Positions 51,563-60,436 of a stretch of 64,000 nucleotides of DNA are shown piece after piece. The notes below the pieces were generated by a model. That model saw nothing but the letters and a program-made list of their open reading frames with translations. It did not search any database and was not told where the DNA came from. The position numbers and the translations under genes were made by a program. The stretch covers positions 62,001 to 126,000 of the forward strand of contig JBBRPH010000001.1 in the NCBI GenBank assembly GCA_038228295.1, in the 5' to 3' direction. This DNA is from JAICKM01 sp038228295. Its GTDB lineage: Bacteria; Chloroflexota; Chloroflexia; QHBQ01; JAICKM01. Each line of letters begins with the position of its first letter. The first letter of the stretch is position 1.

Positions 51563-52090
51563 TCAACTACTCAGGCCCGGTAAAAACTTGTGCCACTCTT
51601 CGAGTGGCGCGGCCTGGACATAGCGGTAGACCAAGTGGTAGATGTTGGCCTTCGGCTGGCGTGGCGTATGCAGCGGGCGCATACGAGCCTCCTCCAGCGT
51701 TTTGCCGCCTTTGCGATGGTTGCAAGCACGACAGGCCGACACCAGATTTTCCCAGGTATGCGCGCCGCCGCGCGACTTGGGCATTACATGGTCCAGCGTG
51801 AGATCACGACTGTGCTGGCCGCAATACTGGCAGGTGAAGTCGTCACGCAAAAAGACTTCGCGGCGCGAGAGTTTGGCTTTCGGGTGCGGACGACGGATCA
51901 TGTGAGCCAAGCGGATGACGGACGGCGCACGAACCGTGTAGCTTGACGAGTGGATGAACGCATGGTTCAACTCCAGCACTTCGGCTTTGCCGTTGAACAC
52001 AAGAACGAGCGCCCGCCTGACGTTACACACGTTGAGCGGCTCGTAATTCTGGTTCAACACCAGCACCGGCGCATCAATCTCTTTCGGCAC
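51563..52090 (-). CDS. HNH endonuclease family protein
   Basis: The 175-residue protein has the layout of the widespread chromosomal HNH proteins. The N-terminal part VLVLNQNYEPLNVCNVRRAL is followed by the nuclease core: CQYCG near 94, DLTLDHVMPKSRGG (catalytic His), WENLVSACRACNHRKG. The four cysteines form a zinc site. These proteins occur as single housekeeping-like genes in many bacteria, and the biological role is not settled. Confidence 0.92.
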   Translation of the reverse strand: MPKEIDAPVLVLNQNYEPLNVCNVRRALVLVFNGKAEVLELNHAFIHSSSYTVRAPSVIRLAHMIRRPHPKAKLSRREVFLRDDFTCQYCGQHSRDLTLDHVMPKSRGGAHTWENLVSACRACNHRKGGKTLEEARMRPLHTPRQPKANIYHLVYRYVQAAPLEEWHKFLPGLSS

Positions 52091-52590
52091 GGTTCACTCC
52101 GTCGGCCCTAGCAGCCACTGAATCCAGCTATCTCACGCGCAACACGACTCCTCCACCACAACAATGCTCCGGACAAGCCGGGCTATGGGGATTCTCTATT
52201 TCCCCGCTCGCCATAATTGTAACAGGTTTGTGACTATTCAGCAATGGGAAAATAAATGGATATGTCTACTTCTTCGCCACCTTGTTCGCGGCGGGCCCTC
52301 GCACCCGGCGCACTCAGTGGGCGCCTTCCACAGAGCCGTTGTAGCCCCTCTAAAGCACGCCGCCACCTACGCAGGTAAGCGATCAGCCTTCGCAGATTCG
52401 GTTATACTAGAGATTATGTGTCGAAATTAGCCTCACGGCTGAATAGCGGCACGGTCTCCCCAGCGGCACCCGCGCCGGGCAGATCGCCGCTAGGCAGCAA
52501 CTAAAAATATCCGCCTATTCGTTTAGCCGATCTTGCGACGCAAACACTACATACGCGATACGAAGAAAGTTTAAGCGAGGTCTATAACCA
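52091..52590. other. Intergenic region between HNH and ADP-ribosylglycohydrolase genes
   Basis: This 500-base gap separates divergent genes. TATACT at 52403-52408 could be a -10 box giving the plus-strand gene a leader of about 175 bases. A 7-bp stem (TAGCGGC/GCCGCTA) may form within that leader. I recognise no riboswitch or RNA gene. Confidence 0.4.
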
Positions 52591-53595
52591 ATGGTAAACA
52601 CGTCCACTCAATTGAATGCGCTGGTGCGCGAACGCGGACGCGGCTGCCTGCTGGGGCAGTTGGCCGGTGATGCGTTGGGCAGCATCGTAGAGTTCCGTAC
52701 AGCGGAGTACATTGCGGCGCACTATCCACAAGGCGTGCGCGAGCTAATCCCTAGCCCGGTCTGGAACACCTTGGCCGGGCAGCCGACCGACGACTCGGAG
52801 ATGGCGCTGGCCCTAGCGCGCACACTGGTCAGCCACGGCTTTGATGTGGAGGCCATTGCGACGGCCTACGGCGATTGGCTGGCGAGCGAACCGTTCGATA
52901 GCGGCAACGCGACTAGGCAGGCCTTGGGACCGCTGCGCGACGTACCCACCGGGACGAAAGCAGCCGGCGCCCGCCGTTCGGCCAACGCCACCACCGAGGC
53001 CAACGGTGCGCTGATGCGCCAGAGTCCGCTGGGGGTCTGGGGTTGGCGGCTGAACCCAACTCAACTTGACGGCTACCTGCGCGCCGATGCCGCGCTGACC
53101 CACCCCAGCCGCGTCTGCGCGGATGCGGTGGCAGCGTTCGGCGTGGCGCTGGCAGCGGTGATCCGTGAGGGGCTAGACGGCGCGGCGGCGTATGCGCGCG
53201 CTGTAGCCTGGGACGCGGCGCACGGGGCAAGCTACAAGATCACGGCGGCATTAGCGGCGGCACAATACAGCCGCCCGGCCTATCAGCCACACGAGGGCCA
53301 TGTGCTGATCGCTCTACAAAACGCCTTCTATCAGGCAGTGCACGCACCGTCGGTCGAAGCGGGGTTAGTGGACACCGTAGCGGGCGGCGGTGACACCGAC
53401 ACCAACGCGGCTATCGCAGGCGCGCTGCTAGGCGCGATCCACGGTCTGACGGCGATCCCGGCACGCTGGCGCGCGGTGCTGGCCGGATGTCGCCCCGCCG
53501 CTGGGTTGCCTGGTGTCGCCCACCCCCGTCCGGAGCGTTACTGGCCGAACGACGCGGTGCCGCTGGCTGATGCTTTGTTGAGCGCAGATTACTGA
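52591..53595 (+). CDS. ADP-ribosylglycohydrolase family protein
   Basis: The 334-residue protein has the DraG-type metal motifs: GQLAGDALGSIVEF near 21, PTDDSEMALALA near 65 (the TDDT/S motif) and GGGDTDTNAAIAGALLGA near 266. Such enzymes remove ADP-ribose from proteins, DNA or small molecules. No ADP-ribosyltransferase is adjacent. GCGAGGT lies ahead of the ATG. It converges on cdd. Confidence 0.92.
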   Translation: MVNTSTQLNALVRERGRGCLLGQLAGDALGSIVEFRTAEYIAAHYPQGVRELIPSPVWNTLAGQPTDDSEMALALARTLVSHGFDVEAIATAYGDWLASEPFDSGNATRQALGPLRDVPTGTKAAGARRSANATTEANGALMRQSPLGVWGWRLNPTQLDGYLRADAALTHPSRVCADAVAAFGVALAAVIREGLDGAAAYARAVAWDAAHGASYKITAALAAAQYSRPAYQPHEGHVLIALQNAFYQAVHAPSVEAGLVDTVAGGGDTDTNAAIAGALLGAIHGLTAIPARWRAVLAGCRPAAGLPGVAHPRPERYWPNDAVPLADALLSADY

Positions 53596-53621
53596 ATACA
53601 GTAACCAATCAACTGCGTGCT

Positions 53622-54056
53622 CTACGCTTCCGCGTCGAATGAAAACGTGTGCGGCAAGAGATCAGCCACTGTGGTAGTAAACCAGGTGCCGGTGGGATCG
53701 GGCGGGGCGAGTAAGACACGCGCTTGGAGGCCGAATTCGGCCAGCACCTGGCGGCACGCCCCGCACGGAGCCACCGGCGCGCCGGCGGGCGGCGCGGCTA
53801 CCACGGCTACGGCCACGATGCGCCGTGCCCCCGCCGCCACCATACTGCCCACCGCCACGCGCTCGGCGCAAATCGTCAGGCCGTAGGACGCATTCTCGAT
53901 GTTGCAGCCGCTGAACACTTGCCCATCGGCCGTCAGCAGCGCCGCGCCGACCGCGAAGTGCGAGTAGGGCGCGTAAGCCGCAGCGCGTGCTTGACGCGCC
54001 GCAGCAACCAGATCGGCATCAGCGGGTGTGTGAGCCACTGCGCTACCTGTTGTCAT
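53622..54056 (-). CDS. cdd: Cytidine deaminase
   Basis: The 144-residue enzyme turns cytidine to uridine. It starts at MTTGSAVAHTPADA inside the end of the DinB gene, overlapping it by 14 bases. AAYAPYSHFAVGAAL opens the domain. CNIENASYGLTICAERVAV has the first zinc Cys and catalytic Glu, and APCGACRQVLAEF has the other two cysteines. Length is normal for the homotetrameric type. Confidence 0.93.
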   Translation of the reverse strand: MTTGSAVAHTPADADLVAAARQARAAAYAPYSHFAVGAALLTADGQVFSGCNIENASYGLTICAERVAVGSMVAAGARRIVAVAVVAAPPAGAPVAPCGACRQVLAEFGLQARVLLAPPDPTGTWFTTTVADLLPHTFSFDAEA

Positions 54057-54534
54057 GCTGCTGCAACTCTGCATAAATCGCTTGCATCTGGGCGATATGG
54101 TCAGGCACATGGCGCAGGTAGACATCGAACCAGTCATCCAATGTCATTATGCCGTTGGCGCTATGTTGGATAGTATGGGTAGTCCAGGCCGCTTCCGGCA
54201 AGTGGCGAATCAGCTGATACGTCTGTTCGCGCAGCAGGCGAAACAATTCCAGCGCGCCGGCTGGATCCTGCCCGGCGTAGTCCAACGCTGTGGCCCAGCC
54301 CATTTCGTCGTAGGCCATCACTGTCGCGCCGGACTGGGCCAGCGCCATGCGGCAGCGGATATAGCTGTTGGCCTCGCTGTCGGTGATGTGGATCAGGATC
54401 TCGTGAATTGTCCAGGGATCGGTCGCGGCGCGGCGCTCCCAGAAGGCACGCGGGATGGCCTGCACGGCAGCGAGTAGGTCAGCGTGGGCGCGGCCATAGC
54501 GACCAAGCCGGGCTTGGCGGGTTTCGGGGGTCAT
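54043..54534 (-). CDS. DinB-like four-helix metal-binding protein
   Basis: The 163-residue protein has the DinB/YfiT layout. The three His of the metal site are probably in WTIHEILIHITDSE near 40-55 and RHVPDHIAQM near 143. The family includes thiol transferases with bacillithiol or mycothiol and many proteins of unknown role. Its ATG overlaps the stop of the CBS-domain protein upstream and cdd overlaps its end. The three form a compact operon. Confidence 0.85.
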   Translation of the reverse strand: MTPETRQARLGRYGRAHADLLAAVQAIPRAFWERRAATDPWTIHEILIHITDSEANSYIRCRMALAQSGATVMAYDEMGWATALDYAGQDPAGALELFRLLREQTYQLIRHLPEAAWTTHTIQHSANGIMTLDDWFDVYLRHVPDHIAQMQAIYAELQQHDNR

Positions 54535-55862
54535 GCGATAGTTCCTTCCTCTGATGGTGCAGCAGCCGGCAGCGGGCGCGATCCTCGATCCGGCAACGGT
54601 GGGGAGGGCGCAGTCGGGGTGCGCGCCACCCGCAATTGCTTGACGCGCAAACCCTCTGTCTCCAACACAGTGATCGTTAGATCTTCAGCCTGGATACCCT
54701 CACCCACGGTGGGGATATGGCCTAATCGCTCCTGTACCAGGCCACCGACGGTTTCCACATCCATACCTTCCAAATGGGTGCCCAGCAGGTCGTTGAGGTC
54801 GTCTAGCGGCAGGCGCGCATCACAGCGCCACTCGGTCGGGCTGATCGACTCGATCAGCACCGGTTCGCGGTCGTATTCGTCCTGGATCTCGCCGACGATC
54901 TCTTCTACCAAGTCTTCCACCGTAACCAGACCGGCAGTGCCGCCATACTCGTCCACCACGACGGCAATCGGCAGGCGCTGGCGTTGCAGATCGCGCAGCA
55001 AGTCATCCACCTTTTTAGTTTCGGGGATAAAGTGGGCCTCGCGGATCAGCATGACCAACGGCAGGTCGGGTTGCCCCTGGTGCAAGGCCCGCAGCAAATC
55101 TTTGGCGTTGACGATGCCGACGATGTTATCAATGCTCTCGTGGTAGACCGGCAGCCGCGTATGGCCGCAATCCAAAATGCGCTCGACTACCGTCCGCAGC
55201 GTTTCTGTATCGGCCACGGCCACCACATCGGTACGGGGCACCATCACCTCCCGCACCACCGTGTCGCTGAAAGCGAAAACCTGCTGGATCATCTCCTCTT
55301 CTTCGGGCGGGATCACGCCTTCGTCTTCGCCGGGGTTGACCAGTTGGCGCATCTCGTCTTCGGTAATGTAATGGCCCGCCGCCCGCCCACCATCCAGTAG
55401 GCGTGCGACCGGATGAGCCAGCCAGGCCAGTACACTGAGGGGGGGGCCAAGGATGCCTTGCAGCAGCGTAACATAGCGCAGCAGCACCAGCGCGGCCCGC
55501 TCCGGGTTACGGCCGGCAATGGCTTGCGGGGCCAGCACACTAAACACCAGCGCCAGCGCCGTTACGCCGGCCAGCGCGCCGCTGATTTGAGCCGCATCGC
55601 GTGTGAAGTGTCCGGCCAGATCCACCACCAACGCGGCCAGGGCTACAGTGATCAGTAAGGTCGCCACGCGCAAAACGCTGGGCAAGCGCGGCGCAGTCAG
55701 GGTATCCGACAAGACCTGAGCGCGGGGCACCCCGCGATCAAGCAATTGGTGCAAACGCAAGCGACTGATGTTGGTCACCGCGACCTCGGCAGCCACATTG
55801 AGCGCCAGCAGCACTAACAGCGTCGGGATCAAGATCCCATTAGGGATAATGCCGGGGTCCAA
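54531..55862 (-). CDS. CNNM/HlyC-CorC family membrane protein with CBS domains
   Basis: The 443-residue protein has an N-terminal DUF21 (CNNM) membrane domain of four helices (about 8-190). A paired CBS domain follows (about 205-330; VMVPRTDVVAVADTETL, IVGIVNAKDLLRALH, VVDEYGGTAGLVTVEDLVEEI). The C-terminal CorC_HlyC domain begins near 345. Relatives mediate magnesium efflux or resistance. The start is a TTG 13 bases after the glmU stop with GGGAAG upstream. Confidence 0.88.
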   Translation of the reverse strand: MDPGIIPNGILIPTLLVLLALNVAAEVAVTNISRLRLHQLLDRGVPRAQVLSDTLTAPRLPSVLRVATLLITVALAALVVDLAGHFTRDAAQISGALAGVTALALVFSVLAPQAIAGRNPERAALVLLRYVTLLQGILGPPLSVLAWLAHPVARLLDGGRAAGHYITEDEMRQLVNPGEDEGVIPPEEEEMIQQVFAFSDTVVREVMVPRTDVVAVADTETLRTVVERILDCGHTRLPVYHESIDNIVGIVNAKDLLRALHQGQPDLPLVMLIREAHFIPETKKVDDLLRDLQRQRLPIAVVVDEYGGTAGLVTVEDLVEEIVGEIQDEYDREPVLIESISPTEWRCDARLPLDDLNDLLGTHLEGMDVETVGGLVQERLGHIPTVGEGIQAEDLTITVLETEGLRVKQLRVARTPTAPSPPLPDRGSRPLPAAAPSEEGTIA

Positions 55863-55874
55863 AAGCAGTCTTCC

Positions 55875-57275
55875 CTACGAAGGGGTGCGCCGACGGATGG
55901 GGCGGGCCGGCATTCCTACTACCAACGTATCGGCGGCCACATCATGGTTGACCACCGCGCCCGCACCGGTCATCGCGCCCGGCCCCACCGTGACCGGCGC
56001 AATTAATAGACTGTCGCAGCCGATAAACGCGCCCGCGCCAATGGTGGTGCGGTGTTTATGGCCGTCGGCCCCCAAGTTGACGGTGATGGTGCCCGCGCCG
56101 ATATTGGTGCCTGCACCCACATCGCTATCACCGAGGTAGCTAAAATGGCCCATCGCTACGTCCGGCCCCAGATGCGAGTTCTTAACTTCAGCGAAGTTGC
56201 CCAGATGGACTCCGCTAGACAGATACGCGCCGGGCCGCAGGTGGTTGAAGGAGCCAATATCCACCCCGGCTTCCACTATGCAACTCTCTAACAGCGACAT
56301 CCCCACCGTGCAGCCGTCGCCAACAGTGGCGTTGACCAAGCGAGCGCTCGGCCCCAGCCGGCAATTGCTGCCGACGGCCGTCCGACCTTCCAGGTAACAG
56401 CCGGGATAGAGGGTCGTATCGCGGCCCAGCGTCACATCGGCATCAATATACGTCGTGGCCGGGTCCAGCAGGGTCACGCCTTCGAGCATCCAGTGGCGGC
56501 GAATGCGGTCACGCAGCACCCCGCCGGCCTCGGCCAGTTGCACGCGGTTGTTGATACCCGCCATTTCGTCCATATCGCTGAGGGCCAGCGTCTCTACCGA
56601 GTCGGGATCTTCGGCAATGGCTACAGCGATCAGGTCGGTGAGATAATATTCGTTCGCGCCGGGGTGGATCGGCAGCGCAGCCAAACGCGACCACAGCCAC
56701 GGGCCGTCGAAGCAATAGAGGCCACTATTGATCTCCTGAATAGCGCGCTCGGCGGGGCTTGCTACGCGCTCCTCCACAATGGCCGTCATTCGGCCCGCCG
56801 CGTCTCGCAAGATACGTCCATAGCCGGTAGGATCAGGAGCCAGGCCGGTTAGCAGGGTCACATGGGTGCCGGACCGCTGGGCATGACGGGCGCGCAGAGC
56901 AGACAGCGTGGTAGGGCGTAACAGGGGTGTATCGCCATAGAGGACCAGTACCGGCCCAGCGTGGTCGGCCAGCGCAGCGCGGGCGTGCAGCACGGCATGG
57001 CCGGTGCCCAGTTGCGGCGCTTGGGTCACATAAATGTAGGCCGGCCCTAGCGCCTCCTGCACCTGCTCGCCGCCGTGACCAACCACCAGGACTGTTTGCG
57101 TCGGGGCCAGCGGCGCCAGCGCACGCAACACATGGCCCACCAGCGGCACGCCCACCAGCGGATGCAGCACCTTCGGCAGGTGCGATTTCATGCGCGTGCC
57201 CATACCGGCGGCCAGCACCACCGCGGCCAAGCCGGCAGTTTCCGGCGGCTGTTCAGTTAGTGGATCACTCGTCAT
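55875..57275 (-). CDS. glmU: Bifunctional UDP-GlcNAc pyrophosphorylase / glucosamine-1-phosphate acetyltransferase
   Basis: The 466-residue enzyme makes UDP-GlcNAc. The N-terminal uridylyltransferase has VVLAAGMGTRMKSHLPKVLH near 20, GHAVLHARAAL near 92 and VLYGDTPLL near 112. The C-terminal left-handed beta-helix (about 265-460) shows hexapeptide repeats and the acetyltransferase residues in FNHLRPGAYL, FAEVKNSHLG and HFSYLGDSDVG. It supplies cell-wall and glycan precursors. ATG 57273-57275 is preferred to one two codons earlier. Confidence 0.95.
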   Translation of the reverse strand: MTSDPLTEQPPETAGLAAVVLAAGMGTRMKSHLPKVLHPLVGVPLVGHVLRALAPLAPTQTVLVVGHGGEQVQEALGPAYIYVTQAPQLGTGHAVLHARAALADHAGPVLVLYGDTPLLRPTTLSALRARHAQRSGTHVTLLTGLAPDPTGYGRILRDAAGRMTAIVEERVASPAERAIQEINSGLYCFDGPWLWSRLAALPIHPGANEYYLTDLIAVAIAEDPDSVETLALSDMDEMAGINNRVQLAEAGGVLRDRIRRHWMLEGVTLLDPATTYIDADVTLGRDTTLYPGCYLEGRTAVGSNCRLGPSARLVNATVGDGCTVGMSLLESCIVEAGVDIGSFNHLRPGAYLSSGVHLGNFAEVKNSHLGPDVAMGHFSYLGDSDVGAGTNIGAGTITVNLGADGHKHRTTIGAGAFIGCDSLLIAPVTVGPGAMTGAGAVVNHDVAADTLVVGMPARPIRRRTPS

Positions 57276-57363
57276 AGACACCCAAACGCAGCCGGTTATC
57301 CGGCGCGGTTCGCCACGAGTCTACCCTATCGCCTACTGCATTGTCAAGCACAGAATCCGGCGA

Positions 57364-57392
57364 TTGACAGGTACAAAGCGGCTGCTTATAAT
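57364..57392 (+). promoter_or_regulatory. Perfect-consensus sigma70 promoter
   Basis: TTGACA at 57364-57369 and TATAAT at 57387-57392 are exactly 17 bases apart, both matching consensus. This should be a strong constitutive promoter for the cNMP-domain gene. Confidence 0.85.
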
Positions 57393-57442
57393 GCCGCTAT
57401 ACTTGTCTACCCACCAGCTTTTAATCCGGCCGGAGTTGCCCC

Positions 57443-58312
57443 ATGCCCGATATGACTTTGCTACGCACGATCCCACTGCTTCGGGAGCTGACCGACACGG
57501 AATTAAGTGCGCTGATGCCGATGTTTGTCGAGCGCGAATGCGCGCAGGGCACCGAGATCGTATCCCATGACGAGACAGGCGACACCTTTTATGTGATCGA
57601 GCAAGGCGAGGTGCAGCTAGGGCTGCGTGACCGCGAGGGTCGCTACGTAGCTCTAGATCGCATTGATGCGGGCGAGTTTTTCGGCGAACTAGCGATGCTG
57701 ACCGGCGACGCACGGCAGGCCAGTGCCACCGCGCTGACTTCGGTGCGCCTACTGGAATTGGATCGCGCCGCTTTTTATAGCTTCTTGAAAACCCACCCTA
57801 ACAGTGCCGTGCGCCTGATGATGGTGCTGGCGCGTCGCCTACGCGACACCGAGCATTTGCTGCAATTCCAGGTCAGCGAAAATCCGGACCGCGCCGAAGC
57901 TCCGATCAGCCGGGCCCAGCATATCGCTGACCGCATCGCCACTTTCAGCGGTAGCCTACCCTTCCTGATCGGCAATGCCGTACTGTTCTCCGGCTGGATC
58001 CTAGTCAACCTACCAATCAGCCCTTTCGTCTTTGATCCCTATCCCTTCGGCTTTTTGACCATGAGCGTCTCCCTCGAAGCGATTTTCCTCTCGATCTTTG
58101 TGCTGATTAGCCAGAACCGGCAGGCCGATAAAGATCGGGTGAAAGCTGAGCAGGATTACCGCGTCAACTTGAAAGCCGAACTCGAAATCGGCATTCTGCT
58201 ACACGATACGCGCGAAATCCAAGATCGGCTTGAAGTGATGCAGCACGATCAGGCCCGCTTCCATACACTGATCGCCGACGGCAAAGAGGTGGCGCCCCTC
58301 ACCAAATCTTAA
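57443..58312 (+). CDS. Cyclic-nucleotide-binding domain fused to DUF1003 membrane protein
   Basis: The 289-residue protein has an N-terminal cNMP-binding domain (about 5-130) with GDTFYVIEQGEVQLGL and the phosphate cassette region GEFFGELAMLTGDARQASATA. A DUF1003 domain with two helices (about 175-225; ADRIATFSGSLPFL, FLTMSVSLEAIFLSI) and a cytoplasmic coiled C-terminal part follow. It is not a CRP-type DNA-binding protein. Together with the cyclase at 1-920 it hints at cyclic nucleotide signalling. A consensus promoter lies directly upstream. Confidence 0.88.
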   Translation: MPDMTLLRTIPLLRELTDTELSALMPMFVERECAQGTEIVSHDETGDTFYVIEQGEVQLGLRDREGRYVALDRIDAGEFFGELAMLTGDARQASATALTSVRLLELDRAAFYSFLKTHPNSAVRLMMVLARRLRDTEHLLQFQVSENPDRAEAPISRAQHIADRIATFSGSLPFLIGNAVLFSGWILVNLPISPFVFDPYPFGFLTMSVSLEAIFLSIFVLISQNRQADKDRVKAEQDYRVNLKAELEIGILLHDTREIQDRLEVMQHDQARFHTLIADGKEVAPLTKS

Positions 58313-58338
58313 CCGCCGCCGACCCACCGGCAGCAACA

Positions 58339-58372
58339 AATGTCGGCCCGCAGTAGACTGCGGGCCGACATT
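58339..58372. terminator. Bidirectional hairpin terminator
   Basis: AATGTCGGCCCGCAG at 58339-58353 pairs perfectly with 58358-58372 around a TAGA loop. It lies between convergent genes. A heptamer pair TTTTACG (58382-58395) follows up to the VanW stop. Confidence 0.7.
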
Positions 58373-58395
58373 CGTGCTGTGTTTTACGTTTTACG

Positions 58396-60201
58396 CTACG
58401 GCGTCGGCTGCGCTGTCGGCTGTGCGGTAGGTACAACAGACGGGGCTGGGGTCGCCGTGGGGCGTGGAAGCGGTTTGCCTTTCTGGCCGACTAGGTAGTG
58501 GTTGTGCGACGGCAGATAGGTGCTGATCGCGTGCCAGTCGTCAATACGTATGCCCTGCGCGTCAAATACCTGGCGGTGGATGTCACTGCTGAAGCCGGGT
58601 TGCGCGTGTTCCACTTGGCGGGTCACGCCCCAGTTAAACAGATTACTCTTTTCGTAGATCGGCGTGCGGTCGGTCGGCACCACTTTAGTGATCACCGGTT
58701 TGTCTACTTGTACCTTCCAGCCGGGTTTGGTGCCCCACAGGTCAAACGTAACAGCACCCCGCGCGGCGTGTGCCCGGATCAAGATCCAATTGTCGGTGGT
58801 ATTGCGCCAGCGGAAATTCTTTTCCGGCGGCGAGACAGTAGCATCCAGCCCTTGCAGGCCATCAGGCGCGATGCCGTAGGACGAGATCCAGTAGCTATGA
58901 TTGTTGCGCTCGGTGATCGGCAAGCCGGCCCAGAAAACGCTGTGGAACAGAGTCGTCGCCACCTGACAAATGCCGCCGGCTTCGGCGGGCACGGTGGTGA
59001 CGTTTTTGCCGTCGGACATAATACCGAAGCCCATTTGGAACCCTGCTGCCAGGGTCAACGGTCCCATCGTACCGGCGGTATCAAACTCCGCGCCGGGGGG
59101 TACTAGTGCGCCATCAACCAGCGCGGTGCCGAACTCTACATTATGCGCCCGCTCCGGCGACGAACCGACATAGTAGGTGGTAGAGCGCGCCAGCAGGTCA
59201 GGCGTGTTGACCGATTGCGGCACTGTGCTGTTGAATGGATTGGACTGGGCACTCACGATCAAATCGGATTGATACTGATTCGCGGTCAACGCCGCCAGTG
59301 CGGCCGCTAGGCTAGCCGTATGGTCCAACTGCTGACCACCATGGCCCACCGCCGTTTGCCGAACTTGGCCGTTGACCAGACGGAAGCGGCTGTTGCCGGC
59401 GCGCACATTGATGTCACCCGCCACACCCCACAGTCGGTCATCAAGCGCGTTGCGAATGCCGACGAGTTGGTAGCCGCCGGTTATAGTATCGGGCGTCAGC
59501 TTCATGTAGCCGGCAAACGCCGCGCCGCTGACGCGCCAGGTGCGTCCGTTGTAGCGGTAGGTAAAGCCGTTGGTCAGCATCGTCGCCCATTGCCCAAAGA
59601 ACGGCTGCACCGCCGCCGCGTTCACTTGGGCTGGGCTGACACGCATACTCAACAAGGCGGTGCGATCCGGCGCGGTTGCCGCCGTCACTGTCGCGGTCAA
59701 AGCATCCTGTAGATCCAGTTCCTGACCCGCCACGTCGGCTACAAGGGTCGGCCGACCAGCCAACAAGGCAACTGTCGCGTCATGGGGCACGATCTTGACC
59801 TGAGTCGCCAACGGCGCAACCAGCGCATTAAATTTGGCCTGATCGAGCCGCGCCGTCGGCGTAGTTACGCCGACCGTATCTGTGACCACCGCTTGGCGCA
59901 GCACCTTGCTGGTCAGCGTCAACGAAGCCGAATTGCCCAGTACCCGCAGCGTAATCGGCGCTTGAAGTAGGCTACTCAGTGTTAGCGCATCCAAGACTAC
60001 CCCCGCCTGGCCGGCCGTGCCGCTTGTGCTGATCCCGCTACTAGTGGGCAGCGCTGCCGCCGCCGGCGTCACGGTGCCGGTAAGCGTAGGCAGGCCAAGG
60101 CCCGCCAGCAGCACCAGCAAGAGCGCCGACGTGCCCAACGCCGACCCTATCCGACCGTTACCGTGTCCCGGTAGCAGAGAAGAGAGAACAGGAACCCGCA
60201 T
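58396..60201 (-). CDS. VanW family protein with peptidoglycan-binding-like domains
   Basis: The 601-residue protein has a membrane anchor or signal (about 20-48) and two PG_binding_4-like segments (about 65-320). The VanW domain spans about 350-480: HNVEFGTALVDGALVPPG, GGICQVATTLFHSVFWAG, ERNNHSYWISSYG and GLDATV. A Pro/Thr tail follows. VanW proteins act in or bind the cell envelope, but their reaction is unknown. GGGGTGAT, a near-perfect RBS, precedes the ATG. Confidence 0.9.
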   Translation of the reverse strand: MRVPVLSSLLPGHGNGRIGSALGTSALLLVLLAGLGLPTLTGTVTPAAAALPTSSGISTSGTAGQAGVVLDALTLSSLLQAPITLRVLGNSASLTLTSKVLRQAVVTDTVGVTTPTARLDQAKFNALVAPLATQVKIVPHDATVALLAGRPTLVADVAGQELDLQDALTATVTAATAPDRTALLSMRVSPAQVNAAAVQPFFGQWATMLTNGFTYRYNGRTWRVSGAAFAGYMKLTPDTITGGYQLVGIRNALDDRLWGVAGDINVRAGNSRFRLVNGQVRQTAVGHGGQQLDHTASLAAALAALTANQYQSDLIVSAQSNPFNSTVPQSVNTPDLLARSTTYYVGSSPERAHNVEFGTALVDGALVPPGAEFDTAGTMGPLTLAAGFQMGFGIMSDGKNVTTVPAEAGGICQVATTLFHSVFWAGLPITERNNHSYWISSYGIAPDGLQGLDATVSPPEKNFRWRNTTDNWILIRAHAARGAVTFDLWGTKPGWKVQVDKPVITKVVPTDRTPIYEKSNLFNWGVTRQVEHAQPGFSSDIHRQVFDAQGIRIDDWHAISTYLPSHNHYLVGQKGKPLPRPTATPAPSVVPTAQPTAQPTP

Positions 60202-60281
60202 ATATCACCCCTTTGGAAAATTACCTGAAGAATTACTTCGTGTATGACGGTCCAGGCGGTCAACAGTATTACATCATACCT

Positions 60282-60287
60282 ATTATA
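60282..60287 (-). promoter_or_regulatory. -10 box of the VanW gene
   Basis: Consensus TATAAT on the minus strand about 80 bases upstream of the VanW start. The -35 is weak. Confidence 0.45.
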
Positions 60288-60436
60288 CTAAAAACCGACG
60301 CAAAAGTAACGGGACAAACGACCCATTTAGGCAGTGATTCTGCCGCCGCCGGTAGCTAATTTGCTCCCAGGCCACTTACCCAGCGCAGCCTAGCTCCGCC
60401 ATGACCGCTGCACCGGTAAAAGCAGCTAGTCGCCCG

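Noticed and set aside
52403..52590. Riboswitch or RNA gene upstream of the ADP-ribosylglycohydrolase
   Set aside because: Only a weak -10 and a 7-bp stem are visible, with no motif of a known riboswitch.
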